A stretch of DNA of 34,248 nt from M3007 sp041160955 (GTDB taxonomy: Bacteria > Bacteroidota > Bacteroidia > Chitinophagales > Saprospiraceae): positions 1-34,248 of the forward strand of contig JBEAVK010000158.1 in assembly GCA_041160955.1 (NCBI GenBank). Reading direction: 5' to 3'. A program made the position numbers and the translations under genes. Every line of letters starts with the position of its first letter. The first letter of the stretch is position 1. Below are positions 7,533 through 14,216 of this stretch, piece by piece. Under the pieces are notes generated by a model that saw only the letters and a list, made by a program, of their open reading frames with translations, ran no database searches and was not told the DNA's origin.

Positions 7533-9368
7533 TTAAAATATAATCTCGTATTGCACCGATCCCGTAAGTCCTGTGTATAAAACCGCTTTACCATCTTTGC
7601 GCAGTACCGTAGCCGTTACCTCTTTAGGGATACGGATAAAATAACTAAAATCATTGATGGAGTAAAGCCCTTTTTCCACCTCTTCGATCTTATCGGCGAA
7701 AGCCAAGCGGCAAAACAATGCTTCTTTAGGGCTTCCTTCACTAATTTCCAAGGTACGCGTAAGGTATTTTCCATCAGTAATACGGATACGATCTTTAATC
7801 GTCGCACCCATTAAGGTATAACGAAAATCTGGCAGGTTACTTTCTTCTAAATCATAACCAAGGGTTCTAAATCCAGTATTTGCCCCCATCGTTGAACTTG
7901 TGTCCATCATTTGAGCCATAGTGACCAAAGTTGCTTTATCGCCCAATGAAAGTACCATACCACGTGCTTGGGAAGAGCCATCTCCTCGATTATCCCACAT
8001 GGGAGATACATTTAGGAATTGTCCCCTCCATACTTGAGCCACTGCACCATTATCCATATCATAGGTGTAATGGATACGGTCGGGATGACCAACATTGGCG
8101 GGATGCACCATTCGTTTTTTGAAACTACCATCCTCGTAATAGTCCACAAATGACCGAAATACGGTACTCTCCTTTGCGTCTAAATAAATAGGATCAGGAG
8201 ATGTAAGTGCCAAGGTAGAACTGAATGTTTGATAATCGCAACTACTTCCATCTGCGCTTTTTAGCGAGAGGCGAAGCATTGGAGGCATCCAGTCATCCAT
8301 TTTAAAATAGATTAACTCTACCGGAATATTACCTGCTGGCAAATCAATAGTGGCGGTACGGGCCGTAGTGGAATGCACCCATTTTTGAGGCATTATAAGG
8401 ACTCCATTCACCGAAAGGATAGAATTGCCGCCTGCTTGCATGGTAAATTCGTGTTTACCTGGCTTTATTACTTCGAGATTGAACTTGCTTTTCAGCACAA
8501 AATTATTTTCTCTTTTTGTTAATTCCCAAGAAAGTGCAGTGGCTGTTCCTTTCAAATCAACAGGCTTACCCTCAAATTCATCTACATTCCGATAAGCACC
8601 ATAGATAACTTCGTAGTTCATAGGGCTGGCTTTAACGGGGTTTGAGCCTAATGGGTTAACGATTATATTACGAAAAGCCACTTCGCCATGATCGCCTTGG
8701 ATCAAGAAAGGTCCAGTAGATGCTTCTTTTTCGGATATTGGCCCTCCGGTAGGCCCAGTGAGTTCCACATTTTCTTGTACAGTAACGCCATTTAGGCGCA
8801 CTTTGAGCATTTTTGCATTGGCTATTTTTTTGCCGGCAGCATCAAAACGAGGTGCACGGAATGCAATTTCCATCGTTTGCCAAAGTCCTGGTGCGAGGCA
8901 AGCATTTTGGATCGGTGCGTATCCTTCGAACAATTCCTCTTTGGGCTCGAAGCGCCTACGAGCAAAAATACCACCACAGTCATTAAATGCAGGGTCTTTT
9001 CTGCCCCAACTATCTAATAACTGTACTTCGTAACGCCCTTGCAAATAAAAACCTGAATTGGAATATTTGGACATCATAAAGTCGAAAGAGACCTCTACAT
9101 CACCGTATTCGGCGACGGATATTAGGTTGGAGCGGTTTTTTGCATCTGGCAAATTGGCCAGGACGCCTGTGCCTTTGCCTACCTTCATTACGTGTTCTTT
9201 GGCTAAATCGGAGGTAACGCTGCCTACAATTTGCCAATTCTTAGCATTGGAGGGTTGCCAAAAAGACATATCCTGCAATGGTACAGATATTTGTGCGTGT
9301 AACGAAGCCACTAATACACAAAGTGCTATGACGCAACTGAAACGAAAAAAATTAAAATACTTGATCAT
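7533..9368 (-). CDS. Secreted DUF1080 (3-keto-disaccharide hydrolase-like) multidomain protein
   Basis: 611 residues. Signal peptide 1-26 (ending ASLHAQ). Residues about 30-240 are a DUF1080 jelly-roll domain, recognisable from NSGFYLQGRYEVQLLDSWG, the Cys-Gly-Gly-Ile-Phe stretch and the terminal 'GEVAFRNIIVNPL'. Some members of this fold cleave 3-keto-glucosides or bind glycans. Residues about 255-375 (SKFNLEVIKPGKHEF ... LRLSLKSADG) look like a PA14-type carbohydrate-binding beta sandwich. The rest, 375-611 (HPANVGHPDRIHYTYDMDNGAVAQVWRGQFL), resembles the C-terminal module found with DUF1080 in large periplasmic proteins of Bacteroidota and Planctomycetes; I cannot name it. It probably acts on extracellular or periplasmic sugars. 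Single gene, no SusC/SusD partner nearby. Confidence 0.85.
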   Translation of the reverse strand: MIKYFNFFRFSCVIALCVLVASLHAQISVPLQDMSFWQPSNAKNWQIVGSVTSDLAKEHVMKVGKGTGVLANLPDAKNRSNLISVAEYGDVEVSFDFMMSKYSNSGFYLQGRYEVQLLDSWGRKDPAFNDCGGIFARRRFEPKEELFEGYAPIQNACLAPGLWQTMEIAFRAPRFDAAGKKIANAKMLKVRLNGVTVQENVELTGPTGGPISEKEASTGPFLIQGDHGEVAFRNIIVNPLGSNPVKASPMNYEVIYGAYRNVDEFEGKPVDLKGTATALSWELTKRENNFVLKSKFNLEVIKPGKHEFTMQAGGNSILSVNGVLIMPQKWVHSTTARTATIDLPAGNIPVELIYFKMDDWMPPMLRLSLKSADGSSCDYQTFSSTLALTSPDPIYLDAKESTVFRSFVDYYEDGSFKKRMVHPANVGHPDRIHYTYDMDNGAVAQVWRGQFLNVSPMWDNRGDGSSQARGMVLSLGDKATLVTMAQMMDTSSTMGANTGFRTLGYDLEESNLPDFRYTLMGATIKDRIRITDGKYLTRTLEISEGSPKEALFCRLAFADKIEEVEKGLYSINDFSYFIRIPKEVTATVLRKDGKAVLYTGLTGSVQYEIIF

Positions 9369-9516
9369 GTGCTTGGAAAAACTTTGAACGCAAATGTCAA
9401 CATAACGCCTTAATTAATGGTACTTATTTTTTTATTTTTTATGACTATTTTTGTGGAGATCTCTTCTAATGGTCTTTTGATAGAATTAATTTTAATGGAT
9501 ACAAACTCCAATCGAG

Positions 9517-9548
9517 AAAAAAAGGGCCAACCTCATTAGGCCAGCCCT
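9517..9548 (-). terminator. Rho-independent terminator (minus strand)
   Basis: Read on the minus strand, AGGGCTGGCC and GGTTGGCCCT form a 10-bp stem (three G-T wobbles) with loop TAATGA, followed directly by seven T. It is the clearest intrinsic terminator in the window. It would stop transcription arriving from the antirepressor-like gene and its downstream repeat cluster before it reaches the DUF1080 gene. The rest of 9369-9640 holds nothing I recognise. Confidence 0.75.
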
Positions 9549-9644
9549 CTTTTATGACACACTCTGCTTACGGTTGTAGGATTTGATCTTTCTTAAACTA
9601 ATAGTCCTTCTTCATTATTTTTTTCCCTTTTGGATGTTATATGC

Positions 9645-9827
9645 CGTAGGGACGTTGCACTGCAACGTCTCGAACGCGAAAAGTTATCGATTACCACGCC
9701 TCGAACACGAAACGTTATCGATTACCACGCCTCAAACACGAAATATTAATATTATCGAATACTACGACCCTGATTTGAAACGGCCTCCGAACGTAGGGTG
9801 GAGACGTTGCAGTGCAACGTCCCTACG
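9645..9827. repeat. 183-bp inverted-repeat element with internal 31-bp tandem repeats
   Basis: The ends are perfect 26-bp inverted repeats (9645-9670 and 9802-9827). Each contains its own palindrome, ACGTTGCA-C-TGCAACGT. Between them a 31-bp unit is repeated: 9671-9701, 9702-9732 (two differences), and a third, decayed copy from 9733 to about 9766. The GTAGGGACGTTGC palindrome is of a kind dispersed in many bacterial genomes. The right arm overlaps the 3' end of the gene at 9823-10167 and provides its last codon and stop. Confidence 0.85.
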
Positions 9828-10167
9828 CGGCGGCAACAAACAAATTCATTTGTCCATTGTGCGCAATGGCATCCAAAATACGGGCATATTTTAATTTGAC
9901 TTTACTCGTAGTGCGCAATGCAATGAGCTTGGCCAATTCTAATGTAATGTAATAGTCCTCCATCGGTTCTCCAGGACGAGGGCGACGGGCGTAATCGCGC
10001 AATACTTGTGGCTTGCGAATTCCACCATCCGAAAACTCGTACAAATCCCGTAACCACCGTCGAACATTGGTTCCATACTGCCCATTGGGGAGTTTGAGGG
10101 CATGGTGCAGATTAGTGGCAGATACCACTTTCGTACCTTTTTTGCTTTCTAATACTTCGAGTTCCAT
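9823..10167 (-). CDS. Antirepressor-like (AntA/AntB-type N-terminal) small protein
   Basis: 114 residues, beginning MELEVLESKKGTKVVSATNLHHAL. The pattern 'V-S-A-T-N-L-H ... R-W-L-R-D ... D-Y-Y-I-T-L-E-L-A-K-L-I-A-L-R-T' resembles the AntA/AntB and related phage antirepressor/KilA-N-type DNA-binding domains (VSARDLH ... FxxWIxR ... DYxLTxDMAKELA). No phage genes surround it, so it is a free-standing chromosomal protein, probably a regulator or an adapted phage domain. Its own long, AT-rich upstream region has the best promoter in the window (10277-10305). The C-terminus NLFVAAA and the stop come partly from a repeat arm, so the original protein may have ended differently. Function not established. 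Confidence 0.6.
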   Translation of the reverse strand: MELEVLESKKGTKVVSATNLHHALKLPNGQYGTNVRRWLRDLYEFSDGGIRKPQVLRDYARRPRPGEPMEDYYITLELAKLIALRTTSKVKLKYARILDAIAHNGQMNLFVAAA

Positions 10168-10276
10168 ACTTTTTTTGCTGCTGCTCCTAAGTTGTTACAC
10201 TTCGGGAGTTAAATAATTTATTGTTTATGATCGCCTTATGGTTTGCTAAATTAATAGCGTTCATCATAAGACAGTG

Positions 10277-10305
10277 CAAATATAACACAATTTGTAGTTA
10301 ACAAA
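10277..10305 (-). promoter_or_regulatory. Canonical Bacteroidota promoter TTTG-N17-TATATTTG
   Basis: On the minus strand, TTTG (10305-10302) is followed after 17 bases by TATATTTG (10284-10277), an ideal -33/-7 pair. It directs the antirepressor-like gene, giving a 5' leader of roughly 100 nt. The surrounding 10285-10426 is extremely AT-rich with no gene. Confidence 0.8.
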
Positions 10306-10426
10306 CAAATAATTTAACACTTATTTTTAATAAAAATTTTTGTTTCAAAAATAACAATTGATTATCAATGTTTTACAACAAAAAAATATTTTTTAAAAAA
10401 ACAAAAAACTGAACGATCTTTGCATT

Positions 10427-10587
10427 AAGAACGGTGTTGTAATAAAGGTATAAATTCAGGTTTCAGATTTTTGTTTCAGATTTTTTGTTTTTTCGTGCGA
10501 TTAGCAGACCTATTTAAGCGGCAAAAGAGAAAATATGAGGTCAAAAAGATGAGCATCAATTGTACCTTTATTTCAACACCGTTCCTT
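10427..10587 (+). repeat. 161-bp fold-back element, copy A (new family, see 17671)
   Basis: The ends are a 24/25-bp inverted repeat (10427-10450 with 10563-10587; one mismatch, one gap). Aligned without gaps to the element at 17671-17831, it has the same length of 161 bp. It shares a central block at offset 68 (18 of 24 identical, GTGCGA ... CTATTTAA), TATGAG at offset 107 and CGTTCCT at offset 153. The arms themselves differ between copies but stay self-complementary. A near-consensus -7 box (GATCTTTG, 10415-10422) would start transcription about where the element begins, so it could form the leader of the oligopeptidase mRNA. It ends 29 bases before that gene's ATG. Confidence 0.7.
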
Positions 10588-10616
10588 ATCTACACATTCA
10601 AAACCACAACATTACA

Positions 10617-12800
10617 ATGTTAAAGTTATTTTCAAGGCTATCTTTTCTTCTACTTGCAATAGCATGTGGACAACGAGAGCAGCCATCATCTAACACCAAT
10701 TCAACCACCAACCATTTCAACATGCAGCCATCTGTATTCAATGCAGCCGATGCAACGGCACCACACCCAGAAAAAAAACCTAAAGAACTCACCGCTCCTT
10801 CTGGCGATAAGCGTATAGACGAATACTATTGGCTCAATGAACGCAATAACCCCGACGTAACCACTTACCTAAACGCCGAAAACGAATACGCCGAAAAGGT
10901 AATGACACCTGTAAAAGATTTAAAAGAGCAATTATTTGAAGAAATGAAAGCACGGGTAAAACAAGATGATAACTCTGTCCCCTATTTCGATAATGGTTAC
11001 TGGTACTTTGTCCGTTTTGAAACAGGTAAGGAATACCCTATTATTTGCCGAAAAAAAGATAATTTGGATGCGCCAGAGGAAATTATGCTCAATGTGAATA
11101 TCCTCGCAGAAGGCAAACCTTATTGCAGCGTTACGGGTACCAATGTAAGCCCCGATAACCGCTACTTGGTCTATGCTGCCGATTATACTGGTCGTAACCT
11201 GTATAAAGCGCGTATTAAGGACTTACAAACGGGTAAATTACTCAACGATGAATGGGACTCCGCTTTTGGATCATCGGTTTGGTCGAAAGATAGTAAATAT
11301 GTTTTTTACGATACAAAAGACGAAGAAACGCTGCGTACAGATAAAGTATGGCGGCACGAGGTGGGCAGCAAAAAAAACGTTTTGATCCATGAAGAAAAAG
11401 ACGAAACGGCTTATGCTTCCCTTTATGGCTCTAAAGATGGCGAATATGCTTTTATCGGCCACGGCTACACACAAAATATTGAGACCCACTACCTCCAATT
11501 GGATCAGCCACTTTCTGATTTTAAGGTAATTGCGCCACGCGAAAAAGAATTTTATTACGATGTGGAGCATCATAATGGCCAATTTGTGATCCGAACCAAC
11601 AAAGACGGACGTAACTTTTCCGTTATGACGGCACCAGTAACACAGCCCGGTAAAGAAAACTGGAAGCCTCTTATTGCGCATGATCCTAATGTACTGATCG
11701 ACGGTATTGATGTCTTCCGCGATTTTATGGCGATTAATGAGCGTAGTGGTGGTTTGCAAAAAATTCGAGTGCATAATTGGGCCGATGGCAACACGCACTA
11801 TGTTGATTTTGGCGAACCAACTTATACCGCGAGCACAACTTCATTGGCCGATTTTAATGCCAAAATATTGCGCTATAATTTTAGTTCGCTTAAAACACCC
11901 AATTCGGTTTTTGACTACGAGGTAGCGACCAAAACTAAAACCTTGAAAAAAATGGAACCCGTATTGGGCGGCTACGATCCGAACAACTTTACGACCGAAT
12001 TTGTGTGGGCCACTGCTCGCGATGGTGTAAAAGTGCCTGTTTCTTTGGTTTATAAAAAGGGATTGGTTAAAGACGGATCTGCGCCTTGTTTCCAAATCAG
12101 CTATGGCTCCTACGGTATTTCTTATGATCCTGGCTTTAATAAAACCAATATCAGTTTGATGGAGCGCGGCTTTGTTTGTGCTATCGCGCACATACGTGGA
12201 GGTATGGAAATGGGCTTTGAATGGTACGAAAACGGTAAAATGATGAAAAAAATGAACACTTTTACCGATTTTATCGACTGCTCTGAAATGTTAATCAAAG
12301 AAAAATATACTTCAGCAGACCGATTATTTGCACAGGGTGGGTCGGCTGGCGGCCTTTTGATGGGTGCTGTGGCCAATATGCGTCCAGACCTCTACAAGGG
12401 TATGATCGCATCTGTTCCATTTGTGGATGTACTCACCACCATGAGCGATGCTTCTATTCCGCTTACAACGGGAGAATATACCGAATGGGGCAATCCTGCC
12501 ATTAAGGAGCAATATGATTATATGAAACTGTATTCGCCGTACGATAATGTAAAAAAACAAGCGTATCCGAATATGTTGGTAAAAACGTCATTTGCCGATT
12601 CTCAGGTGCAATATTTTGAGCCAGCCAAATGGGTAGCACGCCTGCGCGACAACAAAACAGACAATAACCTATTGCTTTTTGTCACAAATATGAGCGGTTC
12701 GCATGGTGGCGCATCGGGTCGTTTTGAGCGCCTTAAAGAACGTGCACAGGAATACGCCTGGATGCTGGGATTATTGGGACAAAAGGGTTTACAGCAGTAG
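10617..12800 (+). CDS. S9 family serine peptidase (oligopeptidase B / prolyl oligopeptidase type), lipoprotein
   Basis: 727 residues. The N-terminus has a lipoprotein-type signal with Cys17 in LLLAIACGQ, so the enzyme is probably tethered to the envelope. Residues about 50-430 form the N-terminal seven-bladed propeller and the remainder the alpha/beta-hydrolase domain. The catalytic triad is visible: Ser576 in QGGSAGGLLMG, Asp661 in SFADSQVQYFEP and His696 in GSHGGASGRF. These motifs favour oligopeptidase B (PtrB), which cleaves short peptides after basic residues, over true prolyl oligopeptidase. The open frame extends upstream to a TTG inside the inverted-repeat arm; the ATG at 10617 places the signal peptide correctly. 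It is a single gene, transcribed divergently from the antirepressor-like gene. Confidence 0.93.
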   Translation: MLKLFSRLSFLLLAIACGQREQPSSNTNSTTNHFNMQPSVFNAADATAPHPEKKPKELTAPSGDKRIDEYYWLNERNNPDVTTYLNAENEYAEKVMTPVKDLKEQLFEEMKARVKQDDNSVPYFDNGYWYFVRFETGKEYPIICRKKDNLDAPEEIMLNVNILAEGKPYCSVTGTNVSPDNRYLVYAADYTGRNLYKARIKDLQTGKLLNDEWDSAFGSSVWSKDSKYVFYDTKDEETLRTDKVWRHEVGSKKNVLIHEEKDETAYASLYGSKDGEYAFIGHGYTQNIETHYLQLDQPLSDFKVIAPREKEFYYDVEHHNGQFVIRTNKDGRNFSVMTAPVTQPGKENWKPLIAHDPNVLIDGIDVFRDFMAINERSGGLQKIRVHNWADGNTHYVDFGEPTYTASTTSLADFNAKILRYNFSSLKTPNSVFDYEVATKTKTLKKMEPVLGGYDPNNFTTEFVWATARDGVKVPVSLVYKKGLVKDGSAPCFQISYGSYGISYDPGFNKTNISLMERGFVCAIAHIRGGMEMGFEWYENGKMMKKMNTFTDFIDCSEMLIKEKYTSADRLFAQGGSAGGLLMGAVANMRPDLYKGMIASVPFVDVLTTMSDASIPLTTGEYTEWGNPAIKEQYDYMKLYSPYDNVKKQAYPNMLVKTSFADSQVQYFEPAKWVARLRDNKTDNNLLLFVTNMSGSHGGASGRFERLKERAQEYAWMLGLLGQKGLQQ

Positions 12801-12815
12801 CCCCCTACCCTCTTT

Positions 12816-12957
12816 ACCGCTTCGATGCAACACCACCTGTTACTGAGCGTCGTTAGGTTTTGTGCATAGATTTATGGAGACACTATACGCTTTTCAGGCA
12901 CAAAACCTACAGAGCCGAAGTATAGTAATGACAATTGAGTGCTTGCATCGAAGTGGT
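12816..12957. repeat. Imperfect fold-back element, about 142 bp
   Basis: The outer arms (12816-12830 and 12943-12957) pair over 15 positions with one G-T pair. Inner pairs are TAGGTTTTGTGC (12854-12865) with 12898-12909 and ACTATAC (12882-12888) with 12920-12926, the last competing with the others. It sits between two convergent genes. Its inner order, ACTATAC/TAGGTTTTGTGC, is loosely similar to the repeat at 22930-23035. Confidence 0.55.
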
Positions 12958-12978
12958 TTTTATTGTAAATTTTATTAA

Positions 12979-13033
12979 AACTATCCAGTCGCCTTAAAAT
13001 TCCTTACGGGAATTGGGGAGCGGCTGGATAGTT
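12979..13033. repeat. Hairpin repeat, short member of the 'GGCTGxATAGTTACA' family
   Basis: AACTATCCAGTCGC (12979-12992) pairs with GCGGCTGGATAGTT (13020-13033) with one mismatch. An inner AATTCC/GGAATT stem closes a TTAC-type loop. Its right half (ACGGGAATT, GGGAGCGGCTG, ATAGTTACA) recurs at about 19487-19519, so it is dispersed. Position between convergent gene ends allows a terminator role. Confidence 0.6.
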
Positions 13034-13090
13034 ACATTTTATTGAATTATATGAATAATGGGGTAATGCACTCATTTGATGTTCAATCTA

Positions 13091-14188
13091 TTACTTCATT
13101 TTTATAAACCGCTCCTCAATATATTTCCAACTCAAGCGGGCCAACAAATACGAGATCAATATACACACAACGACATAAATAATCTGTACCAACCAAACAG
13201 GCAAACCTGTAGCCATGAGTGGTCTGCGCAAATACCATTCGAAAATCATTCTGAACATTTGATGAAAAACATACATTCCATAACTAAAGGTGCCAATATG
13301 CATGAGTACCGGCATCTCGCACAAGCGCCGAATACTACTACTTGGACTCATCGCCAAATATAGCATCCCCATAAACAATAAAGCCGCCACCTCACCACGC
13401 CAATGGGTATTACCTGCTACCAATAAATATAGTACTAAAAAGCCAAACCCAAAGGTAAGATCAGCGACAATTTGCTTCTGTAATGGCCGATAAGTAATCC
13501 AACCCATATTGACTAAAATAGCCATCAAACTACCCCCAGCCAAGCCATCCATGTGACAATATGGCAATACATAAGACGCAATACTCCACTCCTGCCCAAA
13601 AGCCACATCGGTAGCCACACGTATATAATAACCTATAAACAATAAAAAAACGCAAAGTACTGCCAGCATTCTTTTAGGAATAAATAGCACTACCAAGGGC
13701 CAAATCAGGTAAAATTGCTCTTCTACTGCCAACGACCATAAGTGCGACAAACCTACCCAATTGGTCTGCCAAAGCCAATCATTTTTCAAGGCTAATGCCA
13801 CATTGGGGATAAATGCCAAAAACCAGCCCAAACCGTCGTAACCTGTATATAACCGAAATGGCTCGCGATCAATAAATACAATGGCGATAAACGATAGTAT
13901 AATGGCAAAATAATACAACGGTAAAATACGCAATACGCGGCGGCGGTAAAAATCACTAAAGTAGTTACTATTCCCTTTTTTGTGCAATAATATACCCGTT
14001 ATCAAAAAGCCAGAAAGGACAAAAAACAGGTCAACTCCCAGCCATCCACCATGCGCTAATGCCCACCACCATTGCTCGTGATAGACATCGTAAAACATAA
14101 AATGCCCAACCAAAACAGTGAGGGTTGCTATACCGCGAACACCATCAAGGGCTGGAATCCGGAAACTATTTTGTTGCTGATTGGACAT
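13091..14188 (-). CDS. Acyltransferase family 3 (OafA/YrhL-like) membrane protein
   Basis: 365 residues, about ten membrane segments. Family landmarks: the N-terminal ALDGVRGIATLTVLVGHF (residues 13-30, with Arg18 and the probable catalytic His29), GVDLFFVLSGFLITGILL (51-68), RRRVLRILPLYY (82-93) and HLWSLAVEEQFYLIWP (149-164). Such proteins transfer acyl groups, usually acetyl, from the cytoplasm to sugars of surface polysaccharides, lipid A or peptidoglycan. A longer frame begins 26 codons upstream but would run back into the end of rnr; the ATG at 14188, 28 bases after the rnr stop, is preferred. Last gene of the 17636-13091 run. Specific substrate unknown. Confidence 0.9.
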   Translation of the reverse strand: MSNQQQNSFRIPALDGVRGIATLTVLVGHFMFYDVYHEQWWWALAHGGWLGVDLFFVLSGFLITGILLHKKGNSNYFSDFYRRRVLRILPLYYFAIILSFIAIVFIDREPFRLYTGYDGLGWFLAFIPNVALALKNDWLWQTNWVGLSHLWSLAVEEQFYLIWPLVVLFIPKRMLAVLCVFLLFIGYYIRVATDVAFGQEWSIASYVLPYCHMDGLAGGSLMAILVNMGWITYRPLQKQIVADLTFGFGFLVLYLLVAGNTHWRGEVAALLFMGMLYLAMSPSSSIRRLCEMPVLMHIGTFSYGMYVFHQMFRMIFEWYLRRPLMATGLPVWLVQIIYVVVCILISYLLARLSWKYIEERFIKMK

Positions 14189-14216
14189 TATACTATTTAA
14201 TACTGTGCACAGATAC

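Noticed and set aside
9671..9766. Regular 31-bp repeats resembling a tiny CRISPR array
   Set aside because: The units abut with no unique spacers, and they lie inside a larger inverted-repeat element; there are no cas genes.
9583..9894. 103-codon + strand open frame
   Set aside because: It runs through the terminator side, both repeat arms and the 3' end of the antirepressor-like gene on the other strand; composition is that of translated repeats.
11271..11798. 175-codon antisense frame inside the oligopeptidase gene
   Set aside because: Lies wholly opposite a strongly conserved S9 coding sequence; a frame shadow.
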